From the NCBI GenBank assembly GCA_029261715.1, contig JAJDAT010000014.1, positions 248,001 to 312,000 of the forward strand: 64,000 bases of DNA, given 5' to 3'. The stretch comes from Nitrospinia bacterium. Lineage in GTDB: Bacteria > Nitrospinota > Nitrospinia > Nitrospinales > JAJDAT01. The notes under the pieces are model-generated. The model saw only the letters and a list, made by a program, of their open reading frames with translations, was not told the DNA's origin and ran no database searches. The position numbers and the translations under genes are program-made. Below are positions 54,108-63,982 of the stretch, piece by piece (position 1 is the first letter of the stretch; each line of letters starts with the position of its first letter).

Positions 54108-56867
54108 TTACTCTGTAGGAATGGCTGGCTCTTTCTCTTCCTTAGCCTTTTCTGGCATAACGCCTTCAGCCGAACTTAAAACTTCAGCAATCGATTCTAA
54201 ATCTTTGCTATAAGTTTTCAATGAATCCTCGATCTTTTTTTGCGATTCCAGGGCTTTTCGAAAATAATCTTTAATCGCTAAATAATCGGAACGTTTTAGG
54301 ACAAACGGCTCATTATTAGTATCTAAACTTCGTTCAAGTTTCGCAACCGATTCACTCTGTTCCTCATTGGTTGGCAAACCCTTAAACAATTTTTGCAATG
54401 CCATATCAAGTGTCCGCTCCATAGCAATTTGATCTTCGTATCCAACAATAACTCTCTTCAATTCAGGAATCTTTCCCGCATCAGCTTTTAAATACAAAGG
54501 ACGCACATAAATCAACGATTCTTCAATAGGAATAACCAACAAGTTACCCTGAATTACGCTAGATCCTCTTTGATCCCAAAGCGAAATTTGCCGCGACACT
54601 TCGGCATCCTGATTAATCCTAGCGACAATTTGATTTGGCCCATAGACTAATCGTTGTTTTGGGAAAGTATAAACTCCCAGTTTCCCATAATGCTCACCGT
54701 CGCTACGGGCAACCATCCAAGCGGACAAATTGCTTTTACCACGAGGCGTAAACGGTAACATCAAAATATATTCTTCCTCTTCCCCGTCCGGCAAAGTCAT
54801 TATGGTGTAATAAGGTTGCATTGCCTTATTATCAATTTCGGGAACTTCCCACTGATCTTCCTTATTGTAAAAAATTTGCGGAGTTTTCATATGAAATGTC
54901 GTGTACACCAAAGTTTGAATTGCAAACAAATCCTTTGGGTACCGGATATGGCTTTTTAAATCTTTGGGCATCTCAGCCAAACTTTTAAACAAATCCGGAA
55001 AAACATTTTTATAAGTCGAGATAATAGGATCGCTAGGGTCCGATATGTAAAAATCCATATTTCCATTGTAAGCGTCAATAACGATCTTCACAGAATTTCG
55101 AATATAGTTTCCTAAATTACGAATTGACTGAGAATATGGAAATCGAGAGCTAAGGGTATAAGCGTCGTACATCCAATATAGTTTTCCTTCAGAAATTACC
55201 AAGTAAGGATCTCGATCTAATTCCAAGAATGGAGCAATTTTATTAACTCTTTCAGTAATATTTCTATACATCAAAACCTTGCTTTCTGAAACAATATCGT
55301 CAGAAAACAAAATTTTCATAGTTTTAAAACGTCCCGCTAAAAGCGCTTTGCGAAAAAGCGAACCCACTTTTACTCCACCAGTTCCAGCATAATTTTTGTA
55401 AACGTTTTTTTCGCCAGCGGGATAATCAAACTCTTTAGACTCTGTATTAACAAAAACATGATCGTTAGAAAGTTCTCCAAAATAAATTTCTGGTTGTTCG
55501 ATTTTTATATCGATACTAGATTTCGGAGGAATATCCTGAATAAACAACACAGGAAGACCCTCTGGAGTGATCTGATTAACCGGACTAAGCGCCGCTCCAT
55601 AACCATGGGTAAAGGTTAAATGTTCATTAATCCAGTTTCTATTTGGCAAACTCGAAGAAAGCAATTCTCGCGGAGAAAGTAATGTTTGTCGGTAACTACC
55701 GTCAATTGTATAACGATCGTTATCAGCTCCATTAAACTGATAATAGGTCCTAATTTCCTGAATTTGTCCCAATGTATCTAAGAGAGGCTCTTCATCCCAC
55801 AATCGGATATTTTCAATTGTCGCTTTATTTTTTATGATATTACTCGCTGTCAATGACGATTGACCCGACAATTCTGTAATTTCAGTTTTCTCTAATCCAT
55901 ACGCAATGGACGTTGCCGCTATAGTGTGCTCGATGTAAGGAGTTTCTTTAATTAATTCATTGGGACCCACCACAAATTTTTGCAATACACTTGGGTAAAT
56001 ATTACCGCCAATAAAAACAGCGCCCAAAGCTCCAGAGATAATAAATAATTTTTTAAAATCCTTTTCATAGATTTTAAGAAAACCACCAATAGCTCCGACC
56101 AACGCAATTAAAATTGATAAATTAAGCACTGGCAATCGACCATTATCGTCAGCGTAACCAATACCGCTCACAACGCTATTGCTTTGGAACAAAAGTTCAA
56201 ACCGGGCAAAAAAAGCGTTTGCCGCGAACAATAAAAACGCCGCGCCAGCCAAGTAAGTTATTGCGCGTCTAGCGTGTGGCAAAACAACAAAACCTGTTGG
56301 AGTTGCGTAAAAGATCCTTTTAAAAAAGTAGATGGCGCCAATACCAATAGCTACTGTTATTAGCATTTCCCATAAAACAGATTTAATGAAGATAAAAAAT
56401 GGTAATTCAAAAAGATAAAATGAATAATCTTTTCCAAAGATTGGGTCAACTTGACCAAAGGACTCGTAATTAAGAAATTGGAGGATTATTTCCCAATTAT
56501 TGGCGCCTACCATCCCAGCCATACCCGCCAAAACCAAAGGCCCCGCAAATACCAGCACGCGTAAATTTGAGCCAATCAAGTCTAATAATGGGAGATCCCG
56601 CCGCACAGTATCGGAAAGTATGACGGGTAAATGCGACGTTTTTGCATACGTAATTTTTAATATCGAAAACGTAAAAAGAAAAAATAAACCGCCTAAAAAA
56701 ACGCCAAAACCAAATTGAGCGCTTAAGGTAGTAAATAAAACGGCATCGTAACCGTAAGTTTCGAACCAAAGCCAATCAAAATAAAAATTTACCAACTTCT
56801 CGCCAAATACAACGAAAAGAATCGTTATGGCTCCAAGCGTTACAAGCAATTTTTTCGAAGATTTCAT
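54108..56867 (-). CDS. UPF0182 family membrane protein
   Basis: The 919-residue protein has seven membrane helices in the first 310 residues and a large outward domain with family segments NIRLWDEEPLLDTLGQIQ, RTYYQFNGADNDRYTIDG and HGYGAALSPVNQI. The C-terminal 100 residues are charged and end in an Ala/Glu-rich tail (KAKEEKEPAIPTE). UPF0182 proteins are widespread in Actinobacteria, Cyanobacteria and several Gram-negative groups; their function is unknown. AAGGG lies 7 nt before the ATG. It is convergent with purF across a 60-nt gap. Confidence 0.92.
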   Translation of the reverse strand: MKSSKKLLVTLGAITILFVVFGEKLVNFYFDWLWFETYGYDAVLFTTLSAQFGFGVFLGGLFFLFTFSILKITYAKTSHLPVILSDTVRRDLPLLDLIGSNLRVLVFAGPLVLAGMAGMVGANNWEIILQFLNYESFGQVDPIFGKDYSFYLFELPFFIFIKSVLWEMLITVAIGIGAIYFFKRIFYATPTGFVVLPHARRAITYLAGAAFLLFAANAFFARFELLFQSNSVVSGIGYADDNGRLPVLNLSILIALVGAIGGFLKIYEKDFKKLFIISGALGAVFIGGNIYPSVLQKFVVGPNELIKETPYIEHTIAATSIAYGLEKTEITELSGQSSLTASNIIKNKATIENIRLWDEEPLLDTLGQIQEIRTYYQFNGADNDRYTIDGSYRQTLLSPRELLSSSLPNRNWINEHLTFTHGYGAALSPVNQITPEGLPVLFIQDIPPKSSIDIKIEQPEIYFGELSNDHVFVNTESKEFDYPAGEKNVYKNYAGTGGVKVGSLFRKALLAGRFKTMKILFSDDIVSESKVLMYRNITERVNKIAPFLELDRDPYLVISEGKLYWMYDAYTLSSRFPYSQSIRNLGNYIRNSVKIVIDAYNGNMDFYISDPSDPIISTYKNVFPDLFKSLAEMPKDLKSHIRYPKDLFAIQTLVYTTFHMKTPQIFYNKEDQWEVPEIDNKAMQPYYTIMTLPDGEEEEYILMLPFTPRGKSNLSAWMVARSDGEHYGKLGVYTFPKQRLVYGPNQIVARINQDAEVSRQISLWDQRGSSVIQGNLLVIPIEESLIYVRPLYLKADAGKIPELKRVIVGYEDQIAMERTLDMALQKLFKGLPTNEEQSESVAKLERSLDTNNEPFVLKRSDYLAIKDYFRKALESQKKIEDSLKTYSKDLESIAEVLSSAEGVMPEKAKEEKEPAIPTE

Positions 56868-57101
56868 TGAAAACCCTTTTTTTATGAAATCGATATTAGG
56901 AAATACGTTTAATGTCGTGAGGACTATTAATTATTAACCCGACACTTAAATAGATGACATCAGTCTAGACACATCATACAGAAACAAGGCTTTAAATGGA
57001 TGTGTTTTGATTACTTCATATCAGGTATTGAATCGGCCTCGTAATACCAAACAAATTTAAGTGAATCTCAAATAATTACAATTTCACTAGTTTGCTATCC
57101 C

Positions 57102-57159
57102 CTAGTCTTTGAAAAAAGGGACTAGACTCTTGGCAATCCTGATTTTTTAGAAGCCTCTT
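57102..57159 (+). repeat. Hairpin-plus-tail intergenic element, copy C
   Basis: CTAGTC (57102-57107) pairs with GACTAG (57120-57125). The tail reads ACTCTTGGCAATCCTG, ATTTTTTAGAAGCCTCTT. It lies at the 3' end of the thioredoxin-like gene. The rest of 56868-57101 contains no gene. Confidence 0.7.
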
Positions 57160-57187
57160 CAACCGAAGCGCTTAGAACAAACTGTTC

Positions 57188-57739
57188 TTATTTTTCTTTC
57201 CATTTAATTGAGCAACCCATACTAGGAATTTGTTCTTCAAGAATTTTCCCATCATTAGCCATTTGGATTGCTTCTGCAAGGTCATAGCGAGTTACTTTTT
57301 CGGGATTCTGCCAATCGTCGTCAATTCTCCCTTGATAAAGTAAAGTTCGTTCCGAACCATAAACAAATATATCGGGAGTGCAAACAGCATCATATGCGGC
57401 GGCAACTTCTTGCGTTTCGTCTAAAAGATAGGGAAAAGGAATTTTTTTCTCAGCCACTATTTTTTTCATATTTTCCATCGAATCGTCTGGATATTTTACG
57501 GTGTCGTTAGAATTAATCCCAATGAATTGAACCCCCTGATCTATCCATTCATTTTGCAAATCAATCAGTCTTTGCAAAACTGCTTTTACATATGGGCAAT
57601 GGTTGCACATGAAAATAATCACTAAGACTTTTTTGCCTTCAAAACTATCTAAGGAATAACGTCGATCATCTGTACCTAGTAAATCAAAATTCTTTGCATG
57701 GGCCTCCAAAGGTCCCATGTTCGAATGCATAAGAGCCAT
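57188..57739 (-). CDS. Thioredoxin-fold redoxin (AhpC/TSA-like)
   Basis: The 183-residue protein has the CNHC pair (Cys45, Cys48) in FMCNHCPYVKAVLQRL. The preceding DSFEGKKVLVIIF and later GINSNDTVKYPDDS are typical of thioredoxin-like proteins in the redoxin superfamily with a CxHC site. VCTPDIFVYG contains the cis-Pro region. No signal peptide is visible, so it should be cytoplasmic. Partner is unknown. AGGAAG is well placed before the ATG. Confidence 0.88.
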   Translation of the reverse strand: MALMHSNMGPLEAHAKNFDLLGTDDRRYSLDSFEGKKVLVIIFMCNHCPYVKAVLQRLIDLQNEWIDQGVQFIGINSNDTVKYPDDSMENMKKIVAEKKIPFPYLLDETQEVAAAYDAVCTPDIFVYGSERTLLYQGRIDDDWQNPEKVTRYDLAEAIQMANDGKILEEQIPSMGCSIKWKEK

Positions 57740-57881
57740 ACCACTTCCTCAGAAAACTGATTGATGAGGTCATGCTAACATCAATACGACTGCCCCCTCA
57801 ACAAAAATTCATATTGAAATAAACTGCTAACCTTTTCCTATTTTCGAATCAAAATTCAGAGGACTAGAAAAAAAACAGATC

Positions 57882-59270
57882 TTATTTTTCGAAGCGAGAA
57901 TAGACAAAAGAAACGGGTTGAGCAAAATTTATGAAGGCTGAACGCATACGATTCTCTTTATAACCCAGCTTGCGCAGCTTCTTTTCCGCTGAAACAATTT
58001 CAGCTTGAGTTAAATAAGCAACCGTATCTGGTATTCCGTAGGGGTCCAACTTTTCAGAAAGCGCTTCCATTTTTTTTACAAACTTTTTTGGAGAACCCGG
58101 CATTGGCGGATAATTTATTTCATTTTTATAAGGACTTTTATAAATTCCGTTAAAAGCGTTCAAAGTTTGCAACATCAGAACATCTCTCTCCCAAGGCTCC
58201 ATCATTGCCACCTTAGGGTGAGACTGGAGAAGTTCCAAAACGCTGATCACAGGATTTTTTAACTGAGACTCCACAAAATAATGCTGATACTGCTTAAAAG
58301 TCCCATTAAATCCTACCGCTTTTCCCACACTTTCCATTAGTGGGAAATTGACCATAAAAGTATATTGCCCGCCATATAAATTAAAATACGGGCGTCCCAT
58401 CTCTCTCACATCTTCTACGGATAACATACCGTAATCCATACTGGTGTAACCCAAATTGCTTTCCGCCAAAAGATTAAAAGCTGTTTGAAGCGTCTCAAAC
58501 GCTCCTATATTTATCGGGATTGGATTTTCATCAGTCAGTTGGTCAAGATGAGATTGAATTTCCTTAGCATGCGGCCAATCAGAAATATCTATTCTTTGAT
58601 AATTTCTTTCCCATTGAATCGCTCCCAGGAACAAAGGCAACTCGCGTAATCGATCCAAATTTTTTTGGTTAAAAAGGCTGAGAAACTCTTCCCAATCAAT
58701 TGGAATTTGAGCGGGGTCTAAAAAAGGTTGAAGATATTCCTCATAAATCAAACCTTCATCTAGTAATAAGGCTTTGCATGCCAGGTCGTCCCAAATCTCA
58801 TTAGAAATAATTTTAAAAACCGAACTTGGCTTAAAACACTTCATAGATTCAGCGTCTACACGAATTGCCGCAAAGCGACCTTGATGCGTTTGCAAACGTG
58901 GGTTATTTATTACCGCTTTTAAAATTTCAGGAGAAAAATCGCACAGTACATATTTTATGCGAGGGTAAATAATGTTTTCCTCATCGACTTCTTTTAATCG
59001 ATCTAAAAACGAGGACGCTAAATTTCCATTACCAACTCCCCATTCCAAAACAAAAAGAGTTTTACTCTTTTCTTCTTTAGCTATAGCTTGCCGATAAAAC
59101 TCTTCCGCTAAGCTATAGGCAAGTCTATAGTCTCGACTAACATAAGTTTGAAAGTGATCGTGAATTCCGGAACCAAGAGTTCCGTAAAAAATGGCATTGA
59201 CGTGAGTTTGCCATTTATCAGAGGGTAAGAAATCGCCTAACGGCAACAAATTTTGAGGTATACCGGCCAT
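57882..59270 (-). CDS. MidA/NDUFAF7-like SAM-dependent methyltransferase
   Basis: The 462-residue protein has the SAM-binding motif LEWGVGNGNLASSFLD (about 93-108), KYVLCDFSPEIL as motif II and IISNEIWDDLACK in place of the NEVLDALP region of MidA. YTSMDYGMLS resembles the LxIDYG motif. The C-terminal 130 residues are helical. MidA-type enzymes methylate an arginine in a complex I subunit. Here the divergence is too large to be sure of that role. Confidence 0.7.
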   Translation of the reverse strand: MAGIPQNLLPLGDFLPSDKWQTHVNAIFYGTLGSGIHDHFQTYVSRDYRLAYSLAEEFYRQAIAKEEKSKTLFVLEWGVGNGNLASSFLDRLKEVDEENIIYPRIKYVLCDFSPEILKAVINNPRLQTHQGRFAAIRVDAESMKCFKPSSVFKIISNEIWDDLACKALLLDEGLIYEEYLQPFLDPAQIPIDWEEFLSLFNQKNLDRLRELPLFLGAIQWERNYQRIDISDWPHAKEIQSHLDQLTDENPIPINIGAFETLQTAFNLLAESNLGYTSMDYGMLSVEDVREMGRPYFNLYGGQYTFMVNFPLMESVGKAVGFNGTFKQYQHYFVESQLKNPVISVLELLQSHPKVAMMEPWERDVLMLQTLNAFNGIYKSPYKNEINYPPMPGSPKKFVKKMEALSEKLDPYGIPDTVAYLTQAEIVSAEKKLRKLGYKENRMRSAFINFAQPVSFVYSRFEK

Positions 59271-59368
59271 GAAAGGAAAAAGAATGGAAATTTATTCAAT
59301 GCAACTTCTATTGGCCGCCAAAAATTTCAAGAGAGCCTCTTTAATAGGAGTTTAACTGGTTTGTTAAC

Positions 59369-59428
59369 GTCTAGTCCTAAATCTTAGGACTAGACTCTTG
59401 GGAAATTCGCTTTTTTAGAGGCGCCTTT
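59369..59428 (+). repeat. Hairpin-plus-tail intergenic element, copy D
   Basis: GTCTAGTCCTAA-ATC-TTAGGACTAGAC is a perfect 12-bp stem (59369-59395). The tail reads TCTTGGGAAATTCGC, TTTTTTAGAGGCGCCTTT. This is the longest stem of the family. The rest of 59271-59482 shows nothing else. Confidence 0.75.
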
Positions 59429-59482
59429 AAATTGCTTATAAAGTTCAAAGGCAGGAGTTAAGAAAATTAAACGAAACTACTT

Positions 59483-60535
59483 TTACAAACCACCGTCTGT
59501 ATTCCGTACGGCAGACTCGGCAGTTTGAACTGTTTCAACCACCATATCAGATTTAACATTTCCGCTGGCTTCGTTGGAAAGAGTTTCAAATTTCTTAAAC
59601 GCTTCTTGGGCTTGCTTTGTTTTACCAACTTGTTTATAGCAGTTATAAAGGTTATACCAAGCGTAAGCGTCGCCAGAATTGAGTTCGGCCGCAATTTTAA
59701 ACTCTTTGATAGCGCTTTCAACTTTACTTAAAGAACCATATAAACTACCAAGATTTGTATGTGGTATTGAAGAATCGGGATCAAGTTCGGTAGCCTTTTT
59801 GAAGCATAAAATAGCTTCTTCCACCATATTTTTAGCGGAATAAACGCTACCCAAATTACAATGCCCCATTGCGTCTTTTTCATCCATATCTACAACTACC
59901 ATTGCGGCAGTTAAGGATTCGTCAAAATCTCCATGTTTAAAATAGGCATTTGATAACGCAGCCCTGAGCTCTTTATCTTCAGGGGAAAACATCAAAACCT
60001 TTTTTAGCACTTTGATTTGATCTGGATTCTGATCCAACATATCGTATGCAGCCGCTAAATTTGCATAAGCGGTAGTATCTTCGGGATCTAATTTAACGAC
60101 TTTCTCAAATTCTTGAGCGGCTTTTTCAAACATGTCTTTTAACATGTAAACACCGCCTAAATTAAAATGAATCTCGGGGTCATTGTCGTCTATAGCAACA
60201 GCTCGATTTAATTCCCATATAGCTTCGTCTTCACAATGGGTAAGCCCGTATGCAGTCCCAAGTAGTTTGTATGCCCGAGCTCGCTTTTGATCTCGCCCCA
60301 CGACAATTTTTAATTCTTTAATAGCATCTTCATAACTTCCGCCATCCATATACAACGTAGCTAACTCAGTGAGCAAATCAAGATTGTCCGGATCTTTTAG
60401 TAACTCCTTTTTAACCTGGCGCGTCTTTTTAACTATTGCGGCTTCTCGTTTAATTTCATCAGGATCACGAACTCCGAGTTCTTCGAAGATATCGGGATGG
60501 ATTTTCATTTTTACCCATTCGGGGCTATCAGCCAT
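59483..60535 (-). CDS. Tetratricopeptide-repeat protein
   Basis: The 350-residue soluble protein carries about eight TPR units in a row, for example ARAYKLLGTAYGLTHCEDEA, DPEIHFNLGGVYMLKDMFEK, TTAYANLAAAYDMLDQNPDQ and MGHCNLGSVYSAKNMVEEAI. It is acidic at the C-terminus. No signal peptide or membrane segment is seen, so it is a cytoplasmic scaffold. GGAG lies 8 nt before the ATG. It is encoded just downstream of a radical SAM gene on the same strand, so the two may be co-transcribed. Confidence 0.93.
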   Translation of the reverse strand: MADSPEWVKMKIHPDIFEELGVRDPDEIKREAAIVKKTRQVKKELLKDPDNLDLLTELATLYMDGGSYEDAIKELKIVVGRDQKRARAYKLLGTAYGLTHCEDEAIWELNRAVAIDDNDPEIHFNLGGVYMLKDMFEKAAQEFEKVVKLDPEDTTAYANLAAAYDMLDQNPDQIKVLKKVLMFSPEDKELRAALSNAYFKHGDFDESLTAAMVVVDMDEKDAMGHCNLGSVYSAKNMVEEAILCFKKATELDPDSSIPHTNLGSLYGSLSKVESAIKEFKIAAELNSGDAYAWYNLYNCYKQVGKTKQAQEAFKKFETLSNEASGNVKSDMVVETVQTAESAVRNTDGGL

Positions 60536-60658
60536 TTAATTTGCTCCAAAACTATTGAAAATTAACTATTTTTCGTTCAGTGGAATACTATAATTTTATA
60601 TATGGATAATAGACGTGTCAAGCCAGTAAACAAACAATCTGTAAATATTAGAAATTTT

Positions 60659-62464
60659 TTAAGCGTCTACTAACTCTTCGTCACTTGCCATATTCATGAT
60701 TTCTTCTTTTCCAAACTTATCTAAATACAATAAAAAGTGTTCTCGCGACAAGAACTTCCATATTTTGCTCGAAGGATAACAATCGTCAATAACCTGATTA
60801 AATTTCTCGTAAACCTCTCCCACTTCATCTTTAGTCATTCCAACCTTAATTTCATAATCATACATTATCGACATATCACGGTCAGGATGTTTAATAACGC
60901 GATCAATAGAAAACTTTGAAGGATTATGAAACACCGCAGAATCTTTTTCTAAGGTAAAGGTAGATTGACCTACAGAATGGATATTTGCCGAGCGAACTTC
61001 GCTGTTATCTATAATAAAGTCAACTGTTTCAATCGCTTCCTCTTTTTCTTCGGTGGGAAATCCAAAAAACATATATGTATGGTTCCAAATTCCAGCTCGA
61101 CTTGCATCTTCTAAAACTTGTTGCTCAGTCGCTTTATCAGTACCTTTTTCTATCAAAGATAAAATCCTATCGTTGGCGCTTTCCAACCCAAAGAAAAGCA
61201 TAATAAAACCGGCTTGAAACATTTCATCAAATAATTTCTGATTTTCTACCGTATTTGATTCAAACTTGATCATCGCTAAAGCCTTCATATCAACTTTTTG
61301 AGCTAATATCGCTTTAGACATTCGTTGAAAAGCGTTAGGGGAAACGGCTTCATCTGAAAAAGTGAAATGCTTTACGCCATGCCGTTCCGCAAAATAGGCT
61401 AAGTCTTCCGCAACTTTCTCTTCGTTTTCTTTTCGATAATAAGAATCGTAGATAAAACTATGGGTGCAAAAAGTGCACTTACCCCAATAACATCCTCTAC
61501 TAGCCATATAAGGCAACACCGGATATGGCATGAAATATTTTTCTAATGGAAGTTGATCAAAGTTAGGACGTGCTAATTGCTCGTATGGAAGCGATTTAGC
61601 CGTCTCATTTTTTTTCACCGCTCCATCTTCTTGCATATAAATCAAGTTTGGGACTGATTCCAGAGAGCCTCCAGAAGCAACTTGACCAATCAAACGTTCA
61701 AGTGGCAATTCACCTTCAAATAAAACAACGCTATGAAAGTATTCTCTGAATAAAGCTTGCTTGTCGTAAAGAACATCAGCGTGTCGGTTAAAAACGCTTC
61801 CTCCAATCGAAACATGAATATCCGGATACTTTTGACGAATAAAGCGCGACAGCGTCAACGCTGGTATAACCTGACCAACATGAATAATAGAAATTCCTAC
61901 TAACCCATAGGAACTCAAATCCATATTTGGCAAAATAAAATTCTGAAACAAGTCAAAATAAGGGTTTCTTATTGGGTCTTGCGTAGCGCCCAAAATTCCA
62001 GGTAAATGATCTTCTGGAACTCCTTCCATATATAAGGACTCTAAATCCAATCTAGTAGGGAAATGAGCAAACGAAACTAACTGCATTGCAATTTTTAACG
62101 CAGTATACGCTTGCTTATAAATCGGAAATTGGAAAAACAACTCTTCCGATCGCAACACATTTTTAGCGCTTTCAACTTCAGATAGAACGTTTTCTAAATA
62201 ATCCGTATCGGAAAGAATTTGGCGATAAACTTGTTTTACGTCTCTTTCGCCAGGAGTTTGAGCTGGGGCATCTAATCGGTATTTAATTTTATCAATGCAA
62301 TATTCTAAATAAGGTCTGGATAGAAAAAAATCGTAGCTTTCTATATTTAAATCATATTGATCAACCTCCAACCCTTTACTTTCCAAATACCCTTTTAAAG
62401 TGGGAGCCGCTAAATACGGTTGGCTTGGAAACCATTGAGGTGGAAATAAAAGAGCCGTCTTCAT
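60659..62464 (-). CDS. B12-binding-domain radical SAM protein with CX4CX2C motif
   Basis: The 601-residue protein starts KTALLFPPQWFPSQPYLAAP, with a B12-binding-like domain extending to about residue 290 (VGISIIHVGQVIP; VSIGGSVFN). The radical SAM cluster site is RGCYWGKCTFC: Cys325, Cys330 and Cys333, that is C-x4-C-x2-C instead of C-x3-C-x2-C. FFGLESANDRIL and MFFGFPTEEKEEA follow. A one-residue insertion of this GCYWGxC form occurs in some B12-type radical SAM groups, as I recall. AGGT precedes the ATG. The substrate is unknown. 62465-62705 downstream of the FGE-like gene shows no other gene. Confidence 0.87.
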   Translation of the reverse strand: MKTALLFPPQWFPSQPYLAAPTLKGYLESKGLEVDQYDLNIESYDFFLSRPYLEYCIDKIKYRLDAPAQTPGERDVKQVYRQILSDTDYLENVLSEVESAKNVLRSEELFFQFPIYKQAYTALKIAMQLVSFAHFPTRLDLESLYMEGVPEDHLPGILGATQDPIRNPYFDLFQNFILPNMDLSSYGLVGISIIHVGQVIPALTLSRFIRQKYPDIHVSIGGSVFNRHADVLYDKQALFREYFHSVVLFEGELPLERLIGQVASGGSLESVPNLIYMQEDGAVKKNETAKSLPYEQLARPNFDQLPLEKYFMPYPVLPYMASRGCYWGKCTFCTHSFIYDSYYRKENEEKVAEDLAYFAERHGVKHFTFSDEAVSPNAFQRMSKAILAQKVDMKALAMIKFESNTVENQKLFDEMFQAGFIMLFFGLESANDRILSLIEKGTDKATEQQVLEDASRAGIWNHTYMFFGFPTEEKEEAIETVDFIIDNSEVRSANIHSVGQSTFTLEKDSAVFHNPSKFSIDRVIKHPDRDMSIMYDYEIKVGMTKDEVGEVYEKFNQVIDDCYPSSKIWKFLSREHFLLYLDKFGKEEIMNMASDEELVDA

Positions 62465-62705
62465 ATCGAAACCTTATCAACAAAATAAAATATCGTTAGA
62501 TAGTCGTAAAACTAATCGCGTCTTCTGAATTAATCTATTTTACAAATACTTATTGAATATAAGAAATATTAACAGCAAAACACGCTTATTTAAACACGGA
62601 AATTTTTAATAAACTAGGTGGGAAACTTTTAAACGGACGAACTGATAAAGAAGGCGGTATTTCAACAAAACTCTAATACCCAAATATTAACTTTAAAGTA
62701 TGCGT

Positions 62706-63557
62706 TTAATATTTAGCTTTTTTTACGCAGCGGAACCCAAAGGTGGGATTTTGCATTTTTGGGCTAACCCAATTGCGGGCAGAAATAATGGAAAATCCTT
62801 GTTGAGTTCTCCATCCTCCTCCTTTCACAAGCTGTTGATTAAGAGGGCTTTTTGAATTTGTCGCAACCCATTCCCAAACATTCCCCGTCATATCTTGAGC
62901 TCCACTAGGCGCGACACCTGAAGGATAAGAACCTACATTGGCAACACCGTCAATACCATCGGCACTTCCCATTAAATTAGCTTTTTTAGGATCAAATCGA
63001 TTACCCCAAGGCCAAATCCTTCTAACTGGACCTTGCGCGGCAGCCTCCCATTGAACCTCTGTCGGCAATATTTTTCCAGCCCAGAAACAATAATCTCGGG
63101 CCTGACTCCAGGTAACTCCTACAGCAGGACATTCTGGACAGGTATTAATGAAACGAGTTTCGTTGTATTTTGAATCAAATTTTTTAAATTGGGTGACGGT
63201 GATTTCAAAACGATCGATATAAAAAGCGGACAAATTGACTTGGACTCCAGATGAGGACGGTTTTCCCACCGGCGGAGTCACAAAGTATTTTCCAGAATCG
63301 ACTAAAACCATCGAGCTTTGGTCTTTGGAATTTACAATGGAGGGTAAAACTAAATTTTGACGTCTCTCCGCAGACCTAGATTTAGGGTTAGTTTTTTGCG
63401 AAGACTTTTGCGCAGTTTTCGAGGATGATTTTTTTCCGGCTCGTTTTTTTTGACTTTGACTGTGTTTACTTTTATAAGACCTTCGTTTTTTTTTCGGGCC
63501 AGTCGAGCAGGAAAAAACAAATAATGCGCAGACAATAATGGCAATTATTCTAATCAA
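62706..63557 (-). CDS. FGE/SUMF1-fold lipoprotein lacking catalytic cysteines
   Basis: The 283-residue protein has a lipoprotein signal (ALFVFSCS) and a Lys/Ser-rich linker (residues 20-65). A formylglycine-generating-enzyme fold follows at about 80-283: YIDRFEITVTQFKKF, GVTWSQARDYCFWAG, LPTEVQWEAAAQG and DMTGNVWEWVA. The GGGW and FGFRC motifs are present. The segment where FGE has its CYRYRC active-site pair reads SIISAR, so it should not make formylglycine. A binding or structural role outside the inner membrane is inferred. The start is TTG, overlapping the upstream TPR lipoprotein stop as TTGA. Confidence 0.85.
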   Translation of the reverse strand: MIRIIAIIVCALFVFSCSTGPKKKRRSYKSKHSQSQKKRAGKKSSSKTAQKSSQKTNPKSRSAERRQNLVLPSIVNSKDQSSMVLVDSGKYFVTPPVGKPSSSGVQVNLSAFYIDRFEITVTQFKKFDSKYNETRFINTCPECPAVGVTWSQARDYCFWAGKILPTEVQWEAAAQGPVRRIWPWGNRFDPKKANLMGSADGIDGVANVGSYPSGVAPSGAQDMTGNVWEWVATNSKSPLNQQLVKGGGWRTQQGFSIISARNWVSPKMQNPTFGFRCVKKAKY

Positions 63558-63982
63558 TTCTTATTGCGTTCCTTTTCCATATATTTATCAAATTTTCCTT
63601 TTAAGTCGTGGTATCGATCGTAATTTATTTTAGCTTCATCTTTGTTACCCAACATTTCAAAGGAATAACCTAAACTGTAATACGCGTCCATGAATGTAGG
63701 ATCAAGTTGAACCGCCGTTTGGAACATTGCAACGGCCTGCGCATAAGATTCTTGAACATTATAAATTCCACCTAAGCCATAATATGCTTGAGTGTTTCTT
63801 TTATCTTTATCAATTGCATGAAGAAACGATTCTAAAGCTCGCCCATATTCTTCATTGCGAGTAAACTTCATACCCTCTTCTACGTATTGTGGACTAGTCT
63901 TTTCCGCGCATTGACTTAAAATCAACCCACATGCAATTAAAAACACAAGACGGGTTATTTTTTTTAAAAAAAATGATTTCAT
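63554..63982 (-). CDS. TPR lipoprotein
   Basis: The 142-residue protein has a signal sequence with a lipobox (LSQC, Cys about 25) and three TPR units (YGRALESFLHAIDKDKRNTQ; AQAVAMFQTAVQLDPTFMDA). It should sit in the outer membrane facing the periplasm. Its stop overlaps the TTG start of the FGE-like lipoprotein by 4 nt, so the two are translationally coupled and probably interact. The gene may continue an operon beginning beyond the window. Confidence 0.9.
   Translation of the reverse strand: MKSFFLKKITRLVFLIACGLILSQCAEKTSPQYVEEGMKFTRNEEYGRALESFLHAIDKDKRNTQAYYGLGGIYNVQESYAQAVAMFQTAVQLDPTFMDAYYSLGYSFEMLGNKDEAKINYDRYHDLKGKFDKYMEKERNKN

Noticed and set aside
17436-59428. CRISPR array or attachment sites from the repeated hairpins
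   Set aside because: The copies are tens of kilobases apart, lack regular spacers and there are no cas or integrase genes.
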